Positions 1-4,977 of a stretch of DNA of 6,812 nt are shown here, in pieces. The translations under genes and the position numbers were made by a program. Source of the DNA: an uncultured Clostridia bacterium (lineage in GTDB: Bacteria; Bacillota_A; Clostridia; Oscillospirales; Oscillospiraceae); NCBI GenBank assembly GCA_947167435.1, contig CAMVIC010000081.1, positions 1-6,812 of the forward strand, given 5' to 3'. The notes beneath the pieces were generated by a model, which did no database searches, had not been told where the DNA came from, and saw only the letters and a program-made list of their open reading frames with translations. Position 1 is the stretch's first letter. Each line of letters begins with the position of its first letter.

Positions 1-273
1 GGCATTTTTCACCAGGCGCTGGCATTTCCGGTCGGTGATCAGCGGCGTAGTCAGCAAGGCGTTGTCCGCAGCGGCGCGGCCGTGCCAGCGGCCGTCCCCC
101 AGAACGAGGGTACAGCTTGCGGTCGTGCGCTTTTCGCCCCTGTGCAGGCGGACCTCCATCCGGTCCCCCTCAGGTTTTCCCTCCGGGTACCGGGGCCGCT
201 CCGCCGGGAACAGCGTCAGCAGCATCTGCTCCACCGCGTATTTATAGGAATGTCCGTCCAGATACAGCTTCAC
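1..273 (-). CDS. hemZ: Coproporphyrinogen dehydrogenase HemZ-like protein, N-terminal part (cut by window edge)
   Basis: This frame reads leftward out of the window and gives 91 residues beginning VKLYLDGHSYKYAVEQMLL. That opening, and the later DRKCQRLVKNA stretch, match my recollection of the N-terminal domain of clostridial HemZ, a radical-SAM oxygen-independent coproporphyrinogen oxidase-like enzyme of heme synthesis. The full protein is usually near 480-500 residues, so the Fe-S binding CxxxCxxC region lies outside the window and cannot be checked. I chose the GTG start at 273 because a GGAGG lies 7 bases upstream. An ATG at 277 is in another frame and hits a stop after 11 codons. The gene is divergent from the CarD gene and has its own promoter (321-349). 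The identity rests on N-terminal similarity from memory only, so another radical-SAM or uncharacterised family remains possible. Confidence 0.66.
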   Translation of the reverse strand, partial: MKLYLDGHSYKYAVEQMLLTLFPAERPRYPEGKPEGDRMEVRLHRGEKRTTASCTLVLGDGRWHGRAAADNALLTTPLITDRKCQRLVKNA

Positions 274-320
274 CCATGTCCCTCCGCGCCCCGGCTGCGG
301 GGCTTAAACTAATAGAACTT

Positions 321-349
321 ATTATAGCAGATTCTTTTGCTCGGCACAA
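321..349 (-). promoter_or_regulatory. Promoter for the hemZ-like gene (extended -10)
   Basis: On the minus strand, TATAAT (326 down to 321) is a perfect -10 hexamer preceded by TGC, which makes an extended -10. TTGTGC (349 down to 344) lies 17 bases upstream as a weak -35. An 11-base palindrome, GCACAATGTGC (344-354), covers the -35 and could be an operator. The start codon is about 50 bases downstream. Confidence 0.65.
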
Positions 350-411
350 TGTGCAAAGCAATGCCAAATTCAGGAAAAAAGAAAATTTTTTTGAAGAAAT
401 TCAAAATTTTG

Positions 412-441
412 TTGGTAATTCCCGGGCAAATGTTGTAAAAT
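412..441 (+). promoter_or_regulatory. Promoter for the CarD-family gene
   Basis: TTGGTA (412-417) and TAAAAT (436-441) are separated by 18 bases, in an AT-rich stretch 36 bases before the start codon. The hexamers are imperfect. A second TAATAT at 454-459 has no good -35 partner. Confidence 0.5.
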
Positions 442-476
442 ACATGTGTAGAGTAATATGATAGGGGTATTTTTTG

Positions 477-968
477 ATGTTTGAGGTCGGAGATAAGATT
501 ATTTACGGGGAGAACGGTGTCTGCACCGTGGAAAAAGTGGCTCCCCTGGCGCTGAACGGCGCCCCGCAGGACAAGCTGTATTACCATCTGACCCCGCTGG
601 TAGGCACGGGGACCTACTTTGCGCCGGTGGACTCCGGGGCTTATATGCGCCCGGTCATGAGCCGCGCGGAGGCCGAGGCGCTGATTGACGCCATGCCCGG
701 CATTGAGCCTGCCATCTGCAACGACAACCGCTTCAACCACGTCGACGCCTTTTACAAGGAGCTGTTCCGGCAGCACAGCTGTGAGGCGCTGGTCTCCATC
801 GTCAAGGGTCTGCACCAGCGGATGACCGAGCGCAAGACCAAAAGCAGCCGGGCAGAGGCCACCATGAAACGGGCCAAGGACATGCTTCACGGCGAGCTGT
901 CCGTGGCGCTGGATATGGAGTTTGACCAGGTAGAGCCCTATATCCTGAGCCGTGTCGGGGGAGCGTAA
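477..968 (+). CDS. CarD/CdnL-family transcriptional regulator, stand-alone
   Basis: The protein has 163 residues. Residues 1-60 (MFEVGDKIIYGENGVCTVEKV onwards) form the CarD/TRCF RNA-polymerase-interaction domain, with the family's typical opening of a hydrophobic VGD patch followed by a G-V-x-V strand. Residues 62-160 are predicted mainly helical (AEAEALIDAM, EALVSIVKGL, KRAKDMLHGELSVAL), as in the C-terminal domain of CdnL/CarD proteins, and the length fits that family. Known members bind the RNA polymerase beta subunit and stabilise open promoter complexes. An upstream in-frame TTG at 474 is a poor alternative start. ATG at 477 has AGGGG 9 bases upstream. The gene is monocistronic, with its own promoter and a strong terminator. 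It appears functionally unrelated to the transketolase/TRAP genes. Confidence 0.85.
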   Translation: MFEVGDKIIYGENGVCTVEKVAPLALNGAPQDKLYYHLTPLVGTGTYFAPVDSGAYMRPVMSRAEAEALIDAMPGIEPAICNDNRFNHVDAFYKELFRQHSCEALVSIVKGLHQRMTERKTKSSRAEATMKRAKDMLHGELSVALDMEFDQVEPYILSRVGGA

Positions 969-1011
969 TCTCCCGGCTTCATCCGACTGCAAAGATGTTG
1001 ATCATGAGCGA

Positions 1012-1053
1012 ATCGCCCGAGTTTCCCCCATGGGAAGCTCGGGCGATGTTTTT
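1012..1053 (+). terminator. Intrinsic terminator of the CarD-family gene
   Basis: A perfect 10-bp stem (ATCGCCCGAG at 1012-1021 with CTCGGGCGAT at 1038-1047) is extended inside by TTCCC/GGAA-type pairing around a CCAT turn. A T-rich run (GTTTTTCTGTTTT, from 1048) follows on the plus strand. On the minus strand the same hairpin has no T-run after it, so it would end the converging transketolase transcript less well. Confidence 0.85.
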
Positions 1054-1067
1054 CTGTTTTCCGTATT

Positions 1068-2003
1068 TTACGCCATGGCTTCTCTGGCCGTGTTGACAAT
1101 GTCCTGCACGGACAGACCGTAGGCGTCCAGCAGCTCCGCCGCCTTGCCGCTGCGGGGATATACGTCCCGAAGGCCCATGCGCAGCACCTTGCAGGGATGG
1201 AACTGGCAGGCTGCCTCGCAGATGGCGCTGGACATGCCGCCGTAGATATTGTGGTCCTCCACGGCCACGGCGCAGCCGCAGCGCTTCAGTACCGCAGTCA
1301 CGCCCTCGGTGTCCAGGGGCTTGACGGTGGATACGTCCACCAGGGTGGCGTTGACGCCCTCGTCGTGCAGCTGCTCCAGCGCGGCGATGGCCCGGTCCAT
1401 GACAAAGCCGCCGGCAAAGATGGCCACGTCGTCGCCGTAGCGCTTCACCTCGCGGATTTTGCCGAAGGTAAAGGGCGTCCCCTCCGGGAACACCTCCGGC
1501 TCGCGGCCGGAGCCCAGCCGCAGATACACGGGGCCCTCCACCTGCATCATGGCCCTGGCGGCCAGATAGGCCTGCTGGGCGTCCGCAGGGGTCAGAATCT
1601 TTACGCCGGGCATGCTGCGCATGATGCCCACGTCCTCGTAGAACTGGTGGGTTACGCCTTCGCGCTCGCCGCCCAGCATGCCGCCGTTGAGGCCGATCAG
1701 CTTCACGTTCAGCCCCGGATAGGCCACAAAGGTGCGGATCATCTCGCAGGCGCGCATGGTCAAAAAGCCCGCGTAGGAAACAACGATGGGCTTCATGCCG
1801 GTGGTGGCCATGCCGGCGGCGATGTCAACCGCGTCCTGCTCGGCAATGCCCACCTCGATCACTCGGTCGGGAAACTCCTCCCGGAATTTGGTGGCGCGGG
1901 CGGCGGCCACCGCGTCGGGGGAAATGATGACGATCTTCTCATCCTCGCGGGCCAGCTCCTGAATGGCCAGCATCGCGGCTTCTCTGGTAGATTTCACAGC
2001 CAT
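1068..2003 (-). CDS. Transketolase, C-terminal subunit (split form)
   Basis: The protein has 311 residues, the usual size for the C-terminal half of a two-gene transketolase. Residues 3-170 are the pyrimidine-binding domain: GIAEQDAV at 52-59 carries the catalytic Glu55 that activates thiamine diphosphate, and THQFYEDVGIMRSMPG at 118-133 is the standard THQ-ED-MR-PG block. Residues 185-305 are the transketolase C domain (VEDHNIYGGMSSAICE at 248-263). Arg7 matches the conserved substrate-phosphate Arg near the N-terminus. The usual H-(x)n-GEDG-THQ loop reads NGGMLGGEREGVTHQ (106-120), and RLGSGREP (162-169) stands where RLGRG-like sequence is common, so substrate contacts look altered. I chose ATG at 2003, which has a GAGGTGA site about 6 bases upstream. 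The frame is open up to 2087, but that part overlaps the end of the N-terminal subunit gene. The two subunits are 10 bases apart and surely co-transcribed. Confidence 0.92.
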   Translation of the reverse strand: MAVKSTREAAMLAIQELAREDEKIVIISPDAVAAARATKFREEFPDRVIEVGIAEQDAVDIAAGMATTGMKPIVVSYAGFLTMRACEMIRTFVAYPGLNVKLIGLNGGMLGGEREGVTHQFYEDVGIMRSMPGVKILTPADAQQAYLAARAMMQVEGPVYLRLGSGREPEVFPEGTPFTFGKIREVKRYGDDVAIFAGGFVMDRAIAALEQLHDEGVNATLVDVSTVKPLDTEGVTAVLKRCGCAVAVEDHNIYGGMSSAICEAACQFHPCKVLRMGLRDVYPRSGKAAELLDAYGLSVQDIVNTAREAMA

Positions 2004-2013
2004 GCTCTTCACC

Positions 2014-2832
2014 TCACATCTTGTCCCGGAGCGCCTCGCGGGCAAGCTCCACTTCTTCCGCGGTGGGCACCCGCTTGTGCCAGGCATTGTTGTCCTCCAT
2101 GTAGGGGATGTTTTTGCCCTTCAGGGTCCTGCAGGCAATCAGGGAGGGCTTGTCGGTGACCTTTTTCGCCTCGGCGATGGCAGCGCGGATGGCGCCGATA
2201 TCATGCCCGTCGATCTCCTGCACGTGCCAGTGGAAGGCGGCCCATTTTTCGGGCACGGGATAGAGGCTCGACAGCTCCGTGACCTTGCCGCCGGACTGGT
2301 GGTTATTCAGGTCGGCAAAGACGATCAGGTTTCCGGCCTGCATCTTGGCGGCAGCCATGGCAGCCTCCCAGATGATGCCCTCTTCCTCCTCGCCGTCGCC
2401 CACGATCACGTAGACGTGATTGTCAATGCCCTGCATTCTGCAGCCCTGCAGCATACCCAGGCCGATGGCAACGCCGTTGCCCAGAGAGCCGGAGACCGTG
2501 TCCACGCCGGGGATTTTATTCATGTCCGGGTGACCCTGCAGGAAAGAACCCAGAGAACGCAGGCCTTTCAGCTCCTCCACGGGGAAAAAGCCCCTGCGGG
2601 CCAGGGCGGCGTACAGAATGGGGCAGGCATGCCCCTTGGAGAGCACAAAGCGGTCCCGCTCCGGCCAGCGGGGATTCTGCGGGTCCAGCTTCAGTTCCTC
2701 GAAAAACAAAACAGCCATGATGTCCGCAATGGACATGCAGGGGCCGGGATGGCCGTCACCGGCGGCATGCACGGTCTCTACCACGTCAAGGCGGAGACGG
2801 TTGGCAATGCGGGAAAGCTCCAGGTCAGTCAT
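2014..2832 (-). CDS. Transketolase, N-terminal thiamine-diphosphate-binding subunit (split form)
   Basis: The protein has 272 residues, full length for the N-terminal half of a split transketolase. It contains GHPG at 27-30, SKGHA at 65-69, and the thiamine diphosphate/Mg motif starting GDGEEEEG at 145-152 and ending ADLNN at 173-177 (Asp146 and Asn176 as metal ligands). The enzyme moves a two-carbon ketol unit from a ketose to an aldose in the cytoplasm and needs the C-terminal subunit encoded next. ATG at 2832 is chosen because GGAGGTG lies 8 bases upstream. An in-frame TTG at 2838 would leave only about 2 bases of spacing. Standard GHPGG is GHPGP here, a small deviation. The gene is divergent from the GntR regulator, which suggests local control. 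Confidence 0.92.
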   Translation of the reverse strand: MTDLELSRIANRLRLDVVETVHAAGDGHPGPCMSIADIMAVLFFEELKLDPQNPRWPERDRFVLSKGHACPILYAALARRGFFPVEELKGLRSLGSFLQGHPDMNKIPGVDTVSGSLGNGVAIGLGMLQGCRMQGIDNHVYVIVGDGEEEEGIIWEAAMAAAKMQAGNLIVFADLNNHQSGGKVTELSSLYPVPEKWAAFHWHVQEIDGHDIGAIRAAIAEAKKVTDKPSLIACRTLKGKNIPYMEDNNAWHKRVPTAEEVELAREALRDKM

Positions 2833-2865
2833 GGGCAAAGCACCTCCGTATAGCAGAGCCTAATG

Positions 2866-2906
2866 TAGGATGTTCAAATCCTATCAACTGGCCGTGGGTT
2901 TGTAAA
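2866..2906 (-). promoter_or_regulatory. Promoter of the transketolase pair with overlapping palindrome
   Basis: On the minus strand, TTTACA (2906 down to 2901) and TAGGAT (2883 down to 2878) are 17 bases apart. The -10 is also one arm of the palindrome TAGGATGTTCAAATCCTA (2866-2883, 14 of 18 positions symmetric with perfect 6-base arms). A protein bound there would block the promoter, so it is a candidate operator for the adjacent GntR regulator. Confidence 0.5.
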
Positions 2907-2992
2907 GGGGAATCGGACGAAAAAAGCCATTTTTGGTGATTTGACCATTTTACCTGGCCGAAATTGTGCACTTTTGCCGGGCTGCTTTCGTC

Positions 2993-3021
2993 TTGACAGG
3001 CATCGGCCGAAACCGTAATAT
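2993..3021 (+). promoter_or_regulatory. Strong promoter for the GntR-family regulator
   Basis: A perfect TTGACA (2993-2998) and a near-perfect TAATAT (3016-3021) are separated by the optimal 17 bases. The rest of the 2833-3093 intergenic region holds the divergent transketolase promoter and a short TGGT-n6-ACCA dyad near 2933-2946. I see no gene in it. Confidence 0.8.
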
Positions 3022-3093
3022 AAAACCGTTGAGGGCGCGCTGGCGCAAGCGATACAGGCCGGGACTGACCTGAAAACGAAGGAGGACGCCTCT

Positions 3094-3825
3094 ATGGAAA
3101 AGACCTGGGATATGCCTCTGATGAAAAGCGGCTCCGTGGTGGAGCAGGTGAAGGACTGGATCATCGAGCAGCTGATCCGGGGCACGCTGCGTCCCGGCGA
3201 CCGGCTGCCCACGGAGGCGGAGCTCTGCGCCCAGCTGGGGGCCAGCCGCAACTCGGTGCGGGAGGCGATCAAGCAGCTGGAGGCCTACGGCGTGGTGTAT
3301 ATCAAGCGGGCGGACGGCACCTTTGTCACCGAGGGCTTTCAGCCCCGGATGCTCTCCCCGGTGCTGTACGCGATTCTGCTGCAGGAAAACAGCTGGGCGG
3401 ACTTTGTGGAGCTGCGCCGGGCGACCGACATCGGCACCCTCTATGTGCTCATCGGCAAGGGCCTGGACCGGGAAGCTCTCGCTCCCCTGCGCGCCGCCCT
3501 GGAGGCCCTGGAAGCCGCCGTATCCCGGCCGGACCCGGACGTGGAGGCCATCACAAGGGCGGACTGCGAGTTTCACAACACCGTCATCCGCCTGACCGAC
3601 AATCCCCAGCTGATGACCCTCTCGGAGTATATCAACCGTCTGACCGTACCCAGCCGGATCCGGACCACCGAGGCTGTCATCGCCCGGGGCGAGATCGAGG
3701 CCTACATCCGTCTGCACCGGCAGCTGTACCGGATTGTGGAGGAAGGCGACAAGGCGGGCATCGAGAGCGCCGTGCTGGATCACTATGTTTTCTGGGCGAC
3801 TGTTCAGTCTCTTTTGAGAGACTGA
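3094..3825 (+). CDS. GntR-family transcriptional regulator, FCD (FadR) subfamily
   Basis: The protein has 243 residues. Residues 12-80 form the GntR winged helix, with the near-textbook RPGDRLPTEAELCAQLGASR (33-52), NSVREAIKQLEAYGVV recognition helix, and GTFV wing. Residues 95-235 are the helical FCD ligand domain. Its metal ligands appear intact: Asp157 and His161 in DxxxH, His208 in LHRQL, and His230 in LDHY. Such domains typically hold Zn or another divalent metal that coordinates a small carboxylate effector. ATG at 3094 has AGGAGG 8 bases upstream. The gene lies between the divergent transketolase pair and the downstream racemase-like/TRAP genes, so it is the likely regulator of one or both, and probably a repressor. 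The last nine codons and the stop fall inside a large palindrome (3797-3832), so the C-terminal tip (ATVQSLLRD) may come from an inserted element. Confidence 0.92.
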   Translation: MEKTWDMPLMKSGSVVEQVKDWIIEQLIRGTLRPGDRLPTEAELCAQLGASRNSVREAIKQLEAYGVVYIKRADGTFVTEGFQPRMLSPVLYAILLQENSWADFVELRRATDIGTLYVLIGKGLDREALAPLRAALEALEAAVSRPDPDVEAITRADCEFHNTVIRLTDNPQLMTLSEYINRLTVPSRIRTTEAVIARGEIEAYIRLHRQLYRIVEEGDKAGIESAVLDHYVFWATVQSLLRD

Positions 3826-3832
3826 ACAGTCG
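3797..3832. repeat. 15-bp perfect inverted repeat over the gntR stop codon
   Basis: CGACTGTTCAGTCTC (3797-3811) pairs perfectly with 3818-3832 around a 6-base loop. Each arm is itself a 12-base palindrome, GACTG-TT-CAGTC (3798-3809) and GACTG-AA-CAGTC (3820-3831), with centres 22 bases apart. The gntR TGA stop (3823-3825) lies in the right arm. GGGGAGAAAA follows instead of a T-run, so this is not a classical intrinsic terminator. Confidence 0.85.
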
Positions 3833-3841
3833 GGGAGAAAA

Positions 3842-3888
3842 CTCGCGCTGATCGCAGCGGGCTTCAGGCCCGCTTTGGTCGGCGCGAG
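3842..3888. repeat. 47-base imperfect palindrome (about 19-bp stem)
   Basis: From outside in: CTCGCGC/GCGCGAG (3842-3848 with 3882-3888), a 5-bp stem with two GU pairs (3849-3853 with 3877-3881), a 2x2 internal loop, then AGCGGGC/GCCCGCT (3856-3862 with 3868-3874) capped by TTCAG. The regular, nearly full-length pairing suggests selection for structure in DNA or RNA. Confidence 0.75.
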
Positions 3889-3956
3889 GCCTCGGTAAAC
3901 TCGGCTCAGGGTGTTTTTTTCGAAGAAAAGCCCCGCAAAAAACAGATTTATCCTTG

Positions 3957-3980
3957 TTTTTCGCCTGACCAGGCGAAAAA
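3957..3980. repeat. Perfect 10-bp palindrome, T5...A5 ended
   Basis: TTTTTCGCCT (3957-3966) pairs with AGGCGAAAAA (3971-3980) across GACC. The T/A ends are in the wrong order for a plus-strand terminator, since T-run precedes and A-run follows. The palindrome abuts the next one at 3981 with no gap. Confidence 0.75.
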
Positions 3981-4002
3981 TCAGAGGGGAAAGCCCCTCT
4001 GA
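3981..4002. repeat. Perfect 9-bp palindrome directly joined to the previous one
   Basis: TCAGAGGGG (3981-3989) pairs with CCCCTCTGA (3994-4002) across AAAG. No T-run follows. Together with 3957-3980 it makes two back-to-back hairpins in 46 bases, which is typical of composite intergenic repeats rather than of a terminator. Confidence 0.75.
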
Positions 4003-4090
4003 ACTCCCCCTGGCGCAGGGTCGACCGAATCGCCACTATTCTGGAAGAAATCGCCTGCCGATACTGCCCGGCAGTCTCTGCTTCTCCCCC

Positions 4091-4130
4091 TTCCCGCTTT
4101 GGGAAAAATGTATAATTTCCCCAAGGGAAA
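4091..4130. promoter_or_regulatory. Alternating TTCCC/GGGAAA half-sites upstream of the racemase-TRAP promoter
   Basis: TTCCC (4091-4095), GGGAAA (4101-4106), TTTCCC (4116-4121) and GGGAAA (4125-4130) alternate in orientation, so each neighbouring pair is an inverted repeat. The 4097-4125 pair extends to 9 of 10 matches (CTTTGGGAAA with TTTCCCCAAG). The cluster ends 17 bases before the -35. It could be a multi-site operator or a set of competing hairpins. Confidence 0.4.
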
Positions 4131-4147
4131 ATCGGTAATTATCCCAA

Positions 4148-4176
4148 TTTACATCTTATTAACACCGTGTTACGAT
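4148..4176 (+). promoter_or_regulatory. Promoter of the racemase-like/TRAP operon with a palindrome in the spacer
   Basis: TTTACA (4148-4153) and TACGAT (4171-4176) are 17 bases apart. Between and overlapping them lies TAACACCGTGTTA (4160-4172), a perfect 6-base-arm dyad with one central base. This is an ideal operator position. The -35 is identical to that of the transketolase promoter. The leader to the start codon is about 58 bases. Confidence 0.6.
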
Positions 4177-4240
4177 ACTTTTATCCGTAAAACATACTAT
4201 GTTTAAAACAGACGAATCGCTCTTTCGGAAAGGACAGAAA

Positions 4241-4912
4241 ATGAAAGTCGGCTTGATTTATACCAGCACCACGCCTGAGCTTATCGAGCTGGTGGAGCAG
4301 GAAGTGAAAAAGCAGCTGGGCGATGAGGTTGAGCTTTTCTCCCTCCAGGACCCCAGCATCCTGGCGGATGTGCGCCAGGCGGGCTATGTGACTGCAGCCC
4401 CCGCCGCCCGGCTGATCGGCATGTACATGCAGGCCGTGGAAGCGGGCGTGGACGCCATGCTGAACCTGTGCTCCTCCGTGGGCGAGGTGGCAGATTGCGC
4501 GCAGGACGCGGCAAAGTATCTGGGCGTGCCCATTGTGCGCGTGGATGAAGAGATGTGCCGGGAGGCTGTCCGCCGGGGCTGCCGCATCGGCGTGATGGCA
4601 ACCCTGCCCACCACCCTGACCCCCACCAAGAACACGGTGCTGCGGGTGGCCCGGGAGGCTGGGAAGCACGTGGAGCTGGTGGACTGCCTGGTAGACGGGG
4701 CCTTCGGCCTGGACCAGGAGCAGTTCAAGCAGCGGCTGACCGACGCGGCCGCCAACATCATCGAGGACGTGGACGTGGTGGTCCTTGCCCAGGGCAGCAT
4801 GGCCTATGCCGAGCCGCACCTGGAGGCCGTCTACGGCAAGCCCTTCCTGGGCAGCCCCCGCTTCGGCGCGGCGGAGCTGAGAAAGGCGCTGGAGCGCAAG
4901 GGCGTTCTTTAA
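4241..4912 (+). CDS. Asp/Glu/hydantoin racemase-superfamily protein lacking the second catalytic cysteine
   Basis: The protein has 223 residues, typical in size for PF01177-type proteins, a cytoplasmic two-lobed fold found in aspartate, glutamate and hydantoin racemases, maleate isomerase and arylmalonate decarboxylase. The first lobe motif NLCSSVGEV (75-83) keeps the catalytic Cys77. The middle ATLPTTLTPTKN block (120-131) fits a carboxylate-binding loop. In the second lobe VVVLAQGSMA (180-189) the usual LGCxGM cysteine is replaced by Gln184, so a two-base racemisation is unlikely. A one-cysteine isomerase, decarboxylase or racemase-like lyase is possible. ATG at 4241 has AAAGGA 6 bases upstream. 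The upstream in-frame ATG at 4199 lacks a good site. It is first in a likely operon with dctPQM (66-base gap), which suggests it acts on the imported compound. Confidence 0.85.
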   Translation: MKVGLIYTSTTPELIELVEQEVKKQLGDEVELFSLQDPSILADVRQAGYVTAAPAARLIGMYMQAVEAGVDAMLNLCSSVGEVADCAQDAAKYLGVPIVRVDEEMCREAVRRGCRIGVMATLPTTLTPTKNTVLRVAREAGKHVELVDCLVDGAFGLDQEQFKQRLTDAAANIIEDVDVVVLAQGSMAYAEPHLEAVYGKPFLGSPRFGAAELRKALERKGVL

Positions 4913-4923
4913 TCCGTAATCCT

Positions 4924-4938
4924 GTCCTCAGTGAGGAC
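4924..4938 (+). other. Small hairpin between the racemase-like gene and dctP
   Basis: GTCCTC (4924-4929) and GAGGAC (4933-4938) form a 6-bp stem with a 3-base AGT loop. No T-run follows. It may protect or process the dctP mRNA. I saw no separate dctP promoter. Confidence 0.4.
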
Positions 4939-4977
4939 GCAAGATAAACCAAAAAAAGAAATGAAAGGAAGAACAAC

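Larger units (their letters stand above)
3826..4147. other. Gene-free region: palindrome array, then regulatory DNA
   Basis: I find no convincing gene here. The first half (to about 4002) is a run of palindromes listed separately, with GAGGCCTC at 3886-3893 and a T7 run at 3914-3920 between them. The T7 has only a weak 3-5 bp stem directly before it, so termination of gntR there is uncertain. A frame without a start codon (3969-4115) reads plausibly for about 15 residues (VDRIATILEEIA) and may be a coding fossil. The second half (4091-4147) holds alternating TTTCCC/GGGAAA blocks ahead of the next promoter. Confidence 0.6.

Noticed and set aside
274..476. Small RNA or riboswitch between the hemZ-like and CarD genes
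   Set aside because: The region is AT-rich with two divergent promoters. I see no conserved aptamer features or stable extended pairing.
309..992. Minus-strand open frame (227 codons) across the CarD gene and its upstream region
   Set aside because: It crosses two promoters and an AT-rich non-coding stretch, and the CarD protein on the other strand is recognisable.
1197..2159. Long plus-strand open frame (320 codons) opposite the transketolase C subunit
   Set aside because: It is antisense to a gene with clear motifs, has low-complexity Gly/His/Ala composition, and no ribosome binding site. It is a by-product of GC-rich codon bias.
1963..2853. Plus-strand open frame (296 codons) opposite the transketolase N subunit
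   Set aside because: It is the mirror of a well-supported gene and has no family motif.
2950..3783. Minus-strand open frame (277 codons) opposite gntR
   Set aside because: gntR has a full winged helix, FCD metal ligands, a strong promoter and an RBS. The opposite frame has none of these.
3842..4002. CRISPR array or integron attC site as an explanation of the repeats
   Set aside because: The palindromes differ in sequence and spacing, so there is no constant repeat-spacer pattern. The conserved attC end motifs are not present.
3677..4036. Minus-strand open frame (119 codons) over the palindrome array, and a plus-strand one at 3911-4138
   Set aside because: Both run through strong palindromes and have Arg/Pro/Ser-rich, motif-free products with no ribosome binding site.
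4924..4938. Intrinsic terminator before dctP
   Set aside because: Only a 6-bp stem and no T-run. An A-rich stretch follows, so read-through into dctP is expected.
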